A stretch of 64,000 nt of DNA from Limosilactobacillus pontis (GTDB lineage: Bacteria > Bacillota > Bacilli > Lactobacillales > Lactobacillaceae), in the NCBI RefSeq assembly GCF_002940945.1, contig NZ_PNFV01000008.1, forward strand, positions 10,982 through 74,981, in the 5' to 3' direction. Positions 56,199-63,862 of this stretch are shown one piece after another. A program made the translations under genes and the position numbers. The notes beneath the pieces were generated by a model. That model was given only the letters and a program-made list of their open reading frames with translations, did not search any database and had not been told where the DNA came from. Numbering within the stretch: the stretch's first letter is position 1; each line of letters begins with the position of its first letter.

Positions 56199-56516
56199 AT
56201 GATGAGAAGATATCTGATGAAAAAACGTACTGGATTCACTTTGCTGGAAATGTCAATAGTTCTCTTTATTATCAGCCTGTTGATCTTGATCATCCTACCA
56301 AACCTAGCCCAGCAGCGGCAGAATGCTAACCGGATTCACCGGAATGCAATGGTTTCGGTTGTTCAGACCCAGGTAGATTCCTATGAGAACGAGACGGGAC
56401 ATGCCAGCGTGAGTTTGGACCAGCTTCAGGAACACAATTACCTGACTTCAGCCCAGGTTCAGAAAGCTAAAAAGGAAGGCATTACAATTGTCAACGGGAA
56501 GGCGGTTCACCGATGA
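56199..56516 (+). CDS. comGC: Major competence pseudopilin ComGC
   Basis: A 105-residue type IV-like pseudopilin. The prepilin signal has KKRTG|FTLLEMSIVLFIIS with cleavage after Gly and Glu at +5, followed by a long hydrophobic helix. ComGC forms the main fibre that captures DNA. Three ATGs are possible (56199, 56202, 56217); 56199 is best spaced from AGGGGG. The end overlaps the comGD start (ATGA). Confidence 0.95.
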   Translation: MMRRYLMKKRTGFTLLEMSIVLFIISLLILIILPNLAQQRQNANRIHRNAMVSVVQTQVDSYENETGHASVSLDQLQEHNYLTSAQVQKAKKEGITIVNGKAVHR

Positions 56517-56941
56517 GAAGCATGCGGGCTTTCACCAGTATTGAGATGATCGTGGTACTGGGGATGGTGGTGGTTATCTATTGCCTACTGGGGCCAAGCT
56601 TTAATCCGAGCCGGCAGGCAATCGTCGAACAGGAATTTTGGCACGGAATGCGGCAGGAGTGGCGTGCTGCTCAGGTTGCCGCCCAGGTTCATCACCAGAC
56701 AACGGTAATCGATTATCATCCTGCTAGCCAGCAAATTGAATTTGACCGCACTGGTAAAATAACCCGCCTAGCTATTCCCTCGACGCTCAAGGTTGATCGC
56801 TTCGGCAGGTTTGTGATTGACGACTCGGGCTATACGGCACCGCAGACGATGCGGTTTACATCACGGCGCGAGCATTGCTTTTATCTAATGAAGATTCAAT
56901 TGGCGTGGGGAGGCTATCGACTTGAAAAACTATCAGATTAA
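56513..56941 (+). CDS. comGD: Competence pseudopilin ComGD
   Basis: A 142-residue minor pseudopilin with the N-terminal MRSMRA|FTSIEMIVVLGM. Position -1 is Ala where Gly is usual, and Glu +5 is kept, so ComC processing should still be possible. It overlaps comGC by 4 bases. It helps to start or cap the competence pilus. Confidence 0.9.
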   Translation: MRSMRAFTSIEMIVVLGMVVVIYCLLGPSFNPSRQAIVEQEFWHGMRQEWRAAQVAAQVHHQTTVIDYHPASQQIEFDRTGKITRLAIPSTLKVDRFGRFVIDDSGYTAPQTMRFTSRREHCFYLMKIQLAWGGYRLEKLSD

Positions 56942-57212
56942 GGCGTTTGTGATGGCCGATAGCATTCTGGCTCTGGCGGTGGTTACCCTGGGAATTGTGA
57001 CCCTATTGACCACCCAGCAGCAATTGACCCGTCAGCAAGCCCGTCATGATACACATTTGATAGCAGCACGGCTGGCTAAAGAAAGCGGTGATCAGCTGGT
57101 GGCCACGGGGCGGCCAGCGACAATCGAACGTAATGGCTTTCGGGCAGTTGCTGCCCCAGGACGGATTACAGTCTATCAGGGTTCACGATTGGTGGTGCTA
57201 TTGAAGAGATGA
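56922..57212 (+). CDS. comGE: Competence pseudopilin ComGE
   Basis: A 96-residue minor pseudopilin. The N-terminus MKNYQIKA|FVMADSILALAVVTLG has a hydrophobic helix, but the residue at -1 is Ala and +5 is Asp instead of Glu. The start is TTG at 56922 and overlaps comGD by 20 bases. The family is weakly conserved, so the assignment rests on operon position, size and the prepilin-like start. Confidence 0.82.
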   Translation: MKNYQIKAFVMADSILALAVVTLGIVTLLTTQQQLTRQQARHDTHLIAARLAKESGDQLVATGRPATIERNGFRAVAAPGRITVYQGSRLVVLLKR

Positions 57213-57640
57213 AACGACTAACCGGCTTTACGATTATCGAGTGTGTTATCGCACTTGCAATCACTACCCTAACGATATTACTTGCGGGGTGGGGACTGAC
57301 TGCACTTTCGACCAGTAATCGTCATTCGTTGGACAGTTCGGTTGACTGGTACATTTTTTTGCAGGAAATGGAGGCCGACAGTCACCACTTTATCCTGAGA
57401 AAGGTAGCTGGAACCGAACTCCAGGTATATAGCCCCAGGACTGGATTTGTCTATACTCTTCAGGGGCGTGATGTCCTATATCTGAAGGCCTGGGGCCGGG
57501 GTGGCTATCTGCCACTGCTTGAAGGCATCCAGGGGAAGACCTGCCGGTTTAAACAATTGGTTGGTCAGCGAGTCCGTGTGGAGGTGGTACGAGAAAATGG
57601 CGAGAAATTGGTGGGGATTATTCAGTTCTATCATGCGTAA
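57209..57640 (+). CDS. comGF: Competence pseudopilin ComGF
   Basis: A 143-residue pseudopilin with MKRLTG|FTIIECVIALAITTLTILL, a canonical prepilin cleavage site with Glu +5. The rest matches ComGF length and its hydrophobic, aromatic-rich body. It overlaps comGE by 4 bases and comGG by 8 bases. Confidence 0.9.
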   Translation: MKRLTGFTIIECVIALAITTLTILLAGWGLTALSTSNRHSLDSSVDWYIFLQEMEADSHHFILRKVAGTELQVYSPRTGFVYTLQGRDVLYLKAWGRGGYLPLLEGIQGKTCRFKQLVGQRVRVEVVRENGEKLVGIIQFYHA

Positions 57641-57803
57641 ACGGTCCGGCTACGTCCTGCTGACAGCGATGATTATTCTGATGGTTATCTGTCTGACGGT
57701 GGTTTGGCAATACCATTATTACAGTCAGCAGTGGGCGATTGAGGATCAACTGGCCCGGCATTTTCTCCGGGAAGCGGCTCATAACTTGGCAAATAAAAAA
57801 TAA
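57633..57803 (+). CDS. comGG: Competence protein ComGG
   Basis: A 56-residue protein, MRKRSGYVLLTAMIILMVICL..., whose N-terminal basic stretch, Gly and hydrophobic helix mimic a pseudopilin, as expected for the last comG gene. The family is variable in sequence. The ATG at 57633 lies inside the end of comGF, with GTGGGGAT upstream as a likely ribosome site. It is short compared with B. subtilis ComGG (about 124), which is common in lactobacilli. Confidence 0.75.
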   Translation: MRKRSGYVLLTAMIILMVICLTVVWQYHYYSQQWAIEDQLARHFLREAAHNLANKK

Positions 57804-57825
57804 TTGTTTAGTGAACGGCGGATTC

Positions 57826-57854
57826 TTGAATTTGTCGGGTTTAATCGGTAAACT
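57826..57854 (+). promoter_or_regulatory. Promoter of the methyltransferase-ackA operon
   Basis: TTGAAT (57826-57831), 17 bases, TAAACT (57849-57854). It gives ackA an expression route separate from comG. Confidence 0.7.
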
Positions 57855-57894
57855 ATTAAGTGGAATGATTGTAATCTAACGGAGGTGACCAACA

Positions 57895-58905
57895 CTGGCA
57901 CAGCAAACACCACAACAATTATTTCAACTGTTTGACCAAGGGACGGAGATTCTGCAGGCAGCTTTGCGGAGTTCCTACTTGGATGCCATGCTTGAGAATA
58001 TTGAGAATGTCATTGACAATGAGGTTCAAGTTGAGGATGGGGTACCCGATCCGGCAACGGTTAAGAAGTTGCAGGATATTTACCGACAACTCGACATCGC
58101 TGCCGCGGATTCAGAGACCCTTCGTCAGCTGGTGCAGCTGAGTTTCTTGAAGGTAATTCGTAAGGATGCCATCCAGGCCAATCACCAGATGACACCGGAC
58201 ACGATTGGATTTTTGATGGCTTTCTTGATTGAGAAGGTTACAAGGCTTAATCGTCCATACACCATTTTTGATCCAGCGGTAGGGACTGCCAATCTGTTGA
58301 CAACGGTCGTCAATCAATTGCAGAAGGCCAGTGGGGAACCTGTCCATGGTTACGGAATCGATAACGATGCCGCAATGCTGGAGGTTGCTAGTGCCAGTGT
58401 CGCCCTGCAGAAGCTGGACGTGGACCTGTTTCACCAGGATGCGGTTAACGCGCTGGACATTCCACAATGTGACTTGGCCGTTGCCGACCTGCCGATTGGT
58501 TACTACCCACTGGATCAAAATACCCAAAACTACCAAACCCGGGCCAAGGAGGGGCATTCCTATGTTCATCACCTGTTGATTGAACAGTCGATGAATTACC
58601 TGCGGCCGGGCGGCTTTGGTGTATTTTTGGTGCCAAGTAACCTGTTTCAGACCAAGGAATCACAGTCATTTGTCAAATGGATTCAGTCGGTGGCCTATCT
58701 GCAAGGACTCGTCAACCTGCCTGCCGAATTATTTGCTAATCCCGCTGCACAGAAGGCTATCCTGCTCTTGCAGCGGCAAGGCGGTGACAGTAAGCAGGCG
58801 ACGAAAGTTCTTCTTGGTGAATTTCCGTCGTTCAAGGATACAAAGAAGTTCAGTGCCTTTGTGAAGGAAATCGACCATTGGGTTGCCACGAATTTAGTTC
58901 AATAA
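57895..58905 (+). CDS. YtxK-type SAM-dependent methyltransferase (apparent CTG start)
   Basis: A 336-residue protein of the N6-adenine-methylase-like group located between comG and ackA, as in B. subtilis (ytxK). The SAM motif reads FDPAVGTANLLT (about residues 124-135). The place of the catalytic NPPY reads ADLPIGYYP, as in YtxK, so base methylation is uncertain. A stop at 57886-57888 leaves no ATG, GTG or TTG before 57964. GGAGGTG (57881-57887) sits 7 bases before CTG 57895, and the residues after it (AQQTPQQLFQLFDQGTEILQ) look like a real family N-terminus. Confidence 0.83.
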   Translation: MAQQTPQQLFQLFDQGTEILQAALRSSYLDAMLENIENVIDNEVQVEDGVPDPATVKKLQDIYRQLDIAAADSETLRQLVQLSFLKVIRKDAIQANHQMTPDTIGFLMAFLIEKVTRLNRPYTIFDPAVGTANLLTTVVNQLQKASGEPVHGYGIDNDAAMLEVASASVALQKLDVDLFHQDAVNALDIPQCDLAVADLPIGYYPLDQNTQNYQTRAKEGHSYVHHLLIEQSMNYLRPGGFGVFLVPSNLFQTKESQSFVKWIQSVAYLQGLVNLPAELFANPAAQKAILLLQRQGGDSKQATKVLLGEFPSFKDTKKFSAFVKEIDHWVATNLVQ

Positions 58906-58921
58906 AAGGAGACAATTTATA

Positions 58922-60124
58922 ATGTCAAAAACAATTGCCGTTAACGCTGGTAGTTCAACGTTAAAGTTTAAGTTATTCGATATGCCAAGCGAAGACGTGG
59001 TTGCTGAAGGAACCATCGAACGGATTGGCGAAAAGATGGGCCACGCTAAGATTAAGTACGGTGACGGCCAGAAACACGAAGAAGAGAAGCCGTTTGCTGA
59101 CCATGGGGCAGCCGTTAACTATCTGCTGGACCAACTGATTGCCTTAGGGATTGTCAAGACCTATGATGAGATCACAGCTGTCGGTCACCGGGTTGTTGCC
59201 GGAGGTGAATTTTTCAAGGACTCTGCGGTTATCAATGATGACGTCATCAAGAAGATCGACGAATTGTCCGAATACGCACCGTTGCATGACCCTGCTGAGC
59301 TGGTCGGGATCAAGGCCTTTCGTAAGGTTCTGCCAAATGCTTTTGCAGTTGCCGTTTTTGACACCTCCTTCCACGTCAACATGCCAAAGATGAACGCTCT
59401 ATATAGCGTGCCATATGAGTGGTATGAAAAGTATGGTGCACGGAAGTATGGTGCCCACGGGACCAGTCACCGTTATGTTGCCGGCCGGGCAGCAGCTATG
59501 CTGGGCAAGCCGCTTAAAGATCTTAAGTTGATTACAATGCATATTGGGGCTGGGGCTTCCATCACAGCTGTTAAGGATGGCAAGTCTTTCGATACTTCGA
59601 TGGGCTTCTCCCCGCTTGCTGGGATCACGATGGCTACTCGTTCTGGGGATGTTGACCCATCACTAGTGGCCTTCGTCCAGGAAAAGCTGGGTGTCTCTTC
59701 GCAGGAAATGATTAACATTTTGAATCATAAGTCCGGTCTGCTGGGGATTTCTCAACTATCACCAGATATGCGTGATATCTTAGCCGCGGCCGATAAGGGT
59801 AACGATCAAGCCCAGCTGGCTCTTGATATGTACGTTAACCGGATCGTCCGTTACGTTGGTGCCTATATTGCTGAAATGGGTGGTGCTGATGCAATCGTCT
59901 TTACGGCCGGTGTTGGTGAAAATAGTATTCCGGTTCGGAAGATGGTTACCGACAAGCTGGCTTACTTTGGGATCAAGATCGATCAAGATAAGAACCAGTG
60001 TCACGGGGTTGAACGTGACCTGTCTACACCAGATGCTAAGATTAAGACCCTTTTGATTCCAACCAACGAAGAATTGATGATTGTTCGCGATATTGAGCGG
60101 TTGAAGAAGGAACAGAGCAATTAA
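58922..60124 (+). CDS. ackA: Acetate kinase
   Basis: A 400-residue ASKHA-fold kinase converting acetyl phosphate and ADP to acetate and ATP, a key energy step of the phosphoketolase pathway. Motifs are NAGSSTLKFKLF, the HGTSHRYV loop (about residues 180-187), TMHIGAGAS and FTAGVGENS. It follows the methyltransferase gene by 16 bases with AAAAGGAG as ribosome site, so both use the promoter at 57826. A terminator follows. Confidence 0.97.
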   Translation: MSKTIAVNAGSSTLKFKLFDMPSEDVVAEGTIERIGEKMGHAKIKYGDGQKHEEEKPFADHGAAVNYLLDQLIALGIVKTYDEITAVGHRVVAGGEFFKDSAVINDDVIKKIDELSEYAPLHDPAELVGIKAFRKVLPNAFAVAVFDTSFHVNMPKMNALYSVPYEWYEKYGARKYGAHGTSHRYVAGRAAAMLGKPLKDLKLITMHIGAGASITAVKDGKSFDTSMGFSPLAGITMATRSGDVDPSLVAFVQEKLGVSSQEMINILNHKSGLLGISQLSPDMRDILAAADKGNDQAQLALDMYVNRIVRYVGAYIAEMGGADAIVFTAGVGENSIPVRKMVTDKLAYFGIKIDQDKNQCHGVERDLSTPDAKIKTLLIPTNEELMIVRDIERLKKEQSN

Positions 60125-60147
60125 TTGTTGAATACTGATTAAGAAAA

Positions 60148-60187
60148 AATAACCTAAGACGGTGTGCAACCTGTCTTAGGTTATTTT
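60148..60187 (+). terminator. ackA terminator
   Basis: AATAACCTAAGAC pairs with GTCTTAGGTTATT around a 12-base loop, followed by TT. Confidence 0.88.
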
Positions 60188-60213
60188 GTATAGTGAAAGG
60201 AGAAGGTGATAAA

Positions 60214-60822
60214 ATGCAGTTTGTAACGGCTGACACCCATTTTTTCCATAGCGACCTGCTGGGGATCGATGACTTTGCGCCACGCCCTTTTCTCAACGTT
60301 CAGACGATGAACCAGGCCATCATTGATAATTGGAATTCCAAGGTCGGACCCAATGATACGGTCTATCACCTTGGGGATATCGCCCTTTATTTCACCAAGC
60401 CCGCGAAGAAGTCCCATGCCGCAGTCCTGGATATTTTAAACGAGCTTCATGGTCATCTGGTTCTAATTAAGGGTAATCACGATAGTCACGCGCTCTTTAA
60501 GTACTTGGCGGCTCATAACTATGACTTTGGTGGAAGTCCTAAGTTTAGTTTTCACGATGTTGGGGTCCTGCTAAAGTATGACCATCGTCAATATTACTTG
60601 ACTCACTATCCCATGATGCTGGGGATTGCGCCTCAAATCGTCAATCTCCATGGTCATATCCATCACTATGCAGTTCCGGTCAAGGAGAATATCAACGTCG
60701 GTGTTGACAGCCCGGAGCTTGATTATCTTACCAGCAAGCCAGCTTTCGGCGAACCATTGAGCTTTCGTGAGGTGGAACAGATGGTTAAATGTAAGGCAGT
60801 GGACCTTGCTAAGCGGCGGTGA
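60214..60822 (+). CDS. Calcineurin-like metallophosphoesterase
   Basis: A 202-residue phosphoesterase with the metal motifs TADTHFFHSD (about residues 5-14), HLGDIA (about 50), LIKGNHDSH (about 90), LTHYPM and LHGHIHH. The family includes hydrolases of phosphodiesters and phosphoproteins; the substrate here is unknown. The ATG at 60214 is preferred over one at 60193, since AAGGAG-AAGGTG lies between them. It opens a run of four rightward genes up to 62855. Confidence 0.88.
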   Translation: MQFVTADTHFFHSDLLGIDDFAPRPFLNVQTMNQAIIDNWNSKVGPNDTVYHLGDIALYFTKPAKKSHAAVLDILNELHGHLVLIKGNHDSHALFKYLAAHNYDFGGSPKFSFHDVGVLLKYDHRQYYLTHYPMMLGIAPQIVNLHGHIHHYAVPVKENINVGVDSPELDYLTSKPAFGEPLSFREVEQMVKCKAVDLAKRR

Positions 60823-60869
60823 GGACTTGTGGTATGATTTACAGAGATAGATTGTAAAGGGGAATTTGG

Positions 60870-61403
60870 ATGAACCGAGCAAGAATACAAGATTACATTG
60901 ACCAGCGTGAGGAACAGCGGGCGGACCTATACCACTTTGCGCCCCAGGATCACACCCACTTCACGCTCAATAATCATCCTTATGAGCTAGTTAAGGAATA
61001 CCGTGATGGCTTTAACGGTGCTGAGTTGGCTAAGCGTTACAGTAATATTCTTAGTAAATATGACTATATTGTTGGGGACTGGGGTTATGGTCAGCTTCGC
61101 CTGAAGGGTTTTTACGCCAAGGGCAACCCCCGTTATAGTCCTGAACAGGGGGTCGACACGATCGAAGACTATTTATATGAGGATTGTAACTTCGGCTGTG
61201 CCTATTTTGTTATTCACAATGATGATGTACACGTGCCTCGGCGTCGACGTCGGAAGAAGAGCCCAGTGATTAAGGAACGGCGTCGTAAACTCAAGCAGCC
61301 GGGGGTGCGTCACCGTCGTCACCAACATGCCGAACGGGTTAAAACGAGTAATCACCAGCAGAAGTTTGTTATTCATAAGCGTCGACAAGGAGCAGAAAAA
61401 TGA
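60870..61403 (+). CDS. yutD: YutD-family protein (DUF1027)
   Basis: A 177-residue protein whose middle part (YELVKEYRDGFNGAELAKRYSNILSKYDYIVGDWG begins the core) matches YutD. The last 55 residues are extremely rich in Arg, Lys and His, a likely nucleic-acid- or membrane-contacting tail. Function is unknown; in B. subtilis the gene also sits beside yutF. A GGGG-rich ribosome site (AAAGGGGAA) precedes the start, and the stop overlaps the next start. Confidence 0.9.
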   Translation: MNRARIQDYIDQREEQRADLYHFAPQDHTHFTLNNHPYELVKEYRDGFNGAELAKRYSNILSKYDYIVGDWGYGQLRLKGFYAKGNPRYSPEQGVDTIEDYLYEDCNFGCAYFVIHNDDVHVPRRRRRKKSPVIKERRRKLKQPGVRHRRHQHAERVKTSNHQQKFVIHKRRQGAEK

Positions 61404-62173
61404 AGAACTACCAGGGATACTTTATCGATCTCGATGGAACAACATACAAGGGAACCGAACGTATACCCGCTGCCGCTCGGTTTATTAAACGACTACAGGC
61501 AGCAGGTAAGACAGTGCTGTTTGTAACCAATAACAGCACGCGGACACCAGAATTCGTGGCTGACAATCTCCGTAACAACCATGGAATTGACGTCACGGCT
61601 GATAATGTTTACACAACTGCCCTAGCCACCGCTGACTATCTTGACCGGGTGGCTGAGGAACATCGACGGGTGTACATGGTCGGGGAGACCGGCCTACAGA
61701 CCGCCTTGCAACAGCGTCATTTTCAGTTAACTGATCAGCATCCTGATTACGTAGTTGTGGGGTTGGACTCAAAGGTTACCTATGCCAAATTGGAGACGGC
61801 TGTGTTACTGATTCGGGCCGGGGCTACTTTTATCGGGACCAACGCCGATAGCAACCTGCCTAACGAACGGGGAATGGTACCGGGGGCTGGTTCCTTGGTC
61901 AAGCTGGTTGAGTACGCAACTCAACAAAAACCGTTGATGATCGGCAAGCCCGAGGCTACCATTATGCAAATGGCTTTGCAGAGGACGGGGCTGACTCATG
62001 ACCAGGTAGTGATGGTTGGCGATAACTATAATACGGATATTCGAGCCGCTATCAATACAGGAATGGATAGTCTGCTGGTCTACACTGGTTTATCGACGCC
62101 AGAACAGGTAGCGAAGATGGCAGTCCAGCCGACCTATACGGTGAAGAGTCTTGATGAATGGACAATTGATTAA
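61400..62173 (+). CDS. NagD/YutF-type HAD phosphatase (TIGR01457)
   Basis: A 257-residue HAD hydrolase of the NagD group. Motif I is YFIDLDGTTYKG (about residues 6-17), motif II VTNNSTRTP, and the motif III/IV region GKPEATIM...VMVGDNYNTDI. It dephosphorylates small phospho-compounds; YutF is usually called a p-nitrophenylphosphatase-like enzyme. It overlaps yutD by 4 bases and the next gene by about 20, so the three are likely translated in series. Confidence 0.93.
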   Translation: MKNYQGYFIDLDGTTYKGTERIPAAARFIKRLQAAGKTVLFVTNNSTRTPEFVADNLRNNHGIDVTADNVYTTALATADYLDRVAEEHRRVYMVGETGLQTALQQRHFQLTDQHPDYVVVGLDSKVTYAKLETAVLLIRAGATFIGTNADSNLPNERGMVPGAGSLVKLVEYATQQKPLMIGKPEATIMQMALQRTGLTHDQVVMVGDNYNTDIRAAINTGMDSLLVYTGLSTPEQVAKMAVQPTYTVKSLDEWTID

Positions 62174-62855
62174 GAACGTGCGGGCAATCGTGACGGTCGT
62201 ACTATGTGTGCTGGCCGTAATAGGGATTGCCCTTTTTGTAACCGTTAACTTATCGACACTATTTATCCATCTGCCATCACGCGGTCAGCTTAACCTAAGC
62301 CCAGTGGCGATTCGGGCTGATTATCGCCGCTTATTGTTATATCTTCAGCAACCTTGGCCTGCCCATTTGTGCCTTCATAATATACCACTGAGTCCTCAGG
62401 CGGCCAGTCATTTTCGCGATGTCCGTCATCTCATGCTTGCCAGTGAGCTGATAGGTTTGGGTAGTCTAGTGAGTGCTGTCTGGCTGTTAAGAAAACAAAA
62501 ACGGCAAGGACAGCTGTGGCGCGTGCTCTTACCGTTAAAATGGCTGGTGTATTTATTTGTGATGGTGGTGTGGATACCAATAATTAATTTTTCAACGAAT
62601 TTTATCTGTTTTCACCAGTTGGTGTTTAACAATTATAACTGGGTCTTTGTGCCAGACCGGGACCCGATTATTATACTGATGCCGGAACAGTTTTTTTGGC
62701 AACTTTTTATAGCCTTTGTGGTGATCATACTTGTCCTGCTTGGACTTTTGTGGATTTGGATGACGTTTCAATTAGGATTTCTCAAGCTTCGAACGGATAA
62801 AGCCAACGATAGCCGGTATCAGTGTTACGATGATAATGGCCAGGATAATGACTGA
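62154..62855 (+). CDS. TIGR01906-type (DUF1461) integral membrane protein
   Basis: A 233-residue protein with four hydrophobic segments (about residues 11-33, 95-113, 128-148 and 180-205), the layout of the TIGR01906 membrane family that follows yutF in lactobacilli. Function is unknown. The start (ATG 62154, with TTG 62151 also possible) lies inside the upstream gene. Its last 84 bases overlap the 3' end of the opposing DedA gene. No terminator is seen between the two. Confidence 0.85.
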   Translation: MNGQLIKNVRAIVTVVLCVLAVIGIALFVTVNLSTLFIHLPSRGQLNLSPVAIRADYRRLLLYLQQPWPAHLCLHNIPLSPQAASHFRDVRHLMLASELIGLGSLVSAVWLLRKQKRQGQLWRVLLPLKWLVYLFVMVVWIPIINFSTNFICFHQLVFNNYNWVFVPDRDPIIILMPEQFFWQLFIAFVVIILVLLGLLWIWMTFQLGFLKLRTDKANDSRYQCYDDNGQDND

Positions 62856-63413
62856 GAAGTGCTCCTGAACAAAGGGAAGATTACCGAAGAAGTAGCCACA
62901 GGCACAACATAGGGCAACCCAACTGGTACAGCCGATGATGCTGTAACGGATGAAACGTCGGTAGGGGAACCCGGATCCTGCAGCTGCGAAGGGAGCAAAA
63001 GTCCGAATGATTGGCATATAGCGAGCCAGGATGATTGCCGGTGCTCCATGCTTTTCAAAGAAGCCCTCTGCTTTGGCGAGACTTTCTTTATTGATGAGTT
63101 TTCCAAATAGGGAATGGTTGGAGAGACTTTTACCGATCTTGTGTCCAATTAGGAAGTTGAGGGAGTCTCCAGCTAAACAGGCAAAGAGAAAGGTTAGAAC
63201 AAAGATCCAGATATTGAGATGGTAACGTGGATCAGCTGCTAGGGCACTAGCGGCAAAAAGCAGTGAATCTCCTGGTAAGAAGGGCATGATAACTGCTCCA
63301 GTTTCAATAAAGATAATTGCCAACAGGATAAAGTAGGTGCTGTTGCCAAATTGATTGACGATTTGAATTAGGTGGACATCAATATGGAGAATGAAATCTA
63401 TTAAAGTAGACAA
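62772..63413 (-). CDS. DedA-family (SNARE-associated) membrane protein
   Basis: A 213-residue DedA protein with ETGAVIMPFLPGDSLLFAA (about residues 36-54), GDSLNFLIGHKIG, and the family motif with basic residues RYMPIIRTFAPFAAAGSG (about 132-149). DedA proteins move lipid carriers or phospholipids across the membrane, for example undecaprenyl phosphate or phosphatidylethanolamine, and affect envelope stress. The TTG start follows AAAAGGAGC on the minus strand. A TTCACA-N18-TAAACT promoter candidate lies upstream. The 3' end overlaps its convergent neighbour. Confidence 0.93.
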   Translation of the reverse strand: MSTLIDFILHIDVHLIQIVNQFGNSTYFILLAIIFIETGAVIMPFLPGDSLLFAASALAADPRYHLNIWIFVLTFLFACLAGDSLNFLIGHKIGKSLSNHSLFGKLINKESLAKAEGFFEKHGAPAIILARYMPIIRTFAPFAAAGSGFPYRRFIRYSIIGCTSWVALCCACGYFFGNLPFVQEHFSVIILAIIIVTLIPAIVGFIRSKLEKS

Positions 63414-63670
63414 TTTTTGCTCCTTTTAATTTTTATTGTTAACAATATCTGAGTTTAGCAAGATTAATCCTCTTTGTGAACCATAATTTTAGAAATATAT
63501 AAAATAAATAAAAGAAAAGACTTGTGGTAATTGTTTGCCTTCAAGTTAATAGAGTGAGTAAGAATAGGTGGGATGTTAAAATTGATGAGTCATAAACCGA
63601 ACTTTAAAATTATAAGAAATATATAGTTCGGAATAAAGAAATAAGATTAAATTGATCGTTAAAAAAGTTA
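63414..63670. other. AT-rich intergenic stretch before the rrn promoters
   Basis: No gene is seen. The stretch contains the leader and promoter of DedA on the minus strand, a perfect 12-base palindrome ATTGTTAACAAT at 63434-63445, and A/T tracts that could act as UP-elements for the promoters to the right. Confidence 0.6.
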
Positions 63671-63699
63671 TTGACATTGAAAAGCGATCACGGTATAGT
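63671..63699 (+). promoter_or_regulatory. Putative rrn promoter P1
   Basis: TTGACA (63671-63676), 17 bases, TATAGT (63694-63699). Confidence 0.8.
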
Positions 63700-63755
63700 A
63701 ATTAACGTTGTCGATGACCGAAATGGTAATTTTAATTATTTGTTCAAATTGCTTG

Positions 63756-63784
63756 TTGACAGTCATTCGGTAACATGATATATT
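63756..63784 (+). promoter_or_regulatory. Putative rrn promoter P2
   Basis: TTGACA (63756-63761), 17 bases, TATATT (63779-63784). Confidence 0.8.
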
Positions 63785-63826
63785 ATCAAAGTTGCTTGTT
63801 GATTGCGTCGACTGATAAAAAAGTTC

Positions 63827-63856
63827 TTGACATTCAATTAGCGAGTATGATAAAAT
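63827..63856 (+). promoter_or_regulatory. Putative rrn promoter P3
   Basis: TTGACA (63827-63832), 18 bases, TAAAAT (63851-63856), preceding the leader directly. Confidence 0.8.
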
Positions 63857-63862
63857 GTTCTT

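Noticed and set aside
63434-63445. Palindrome ATTGTTAACAAT as a regulator site for DedA
   Set aside because: A 12-base AT-rich palindrome can occur by chance in such AT-rich DNA, and it lies in the leader with no supporting copy. It is noted only within the intergenic entry.
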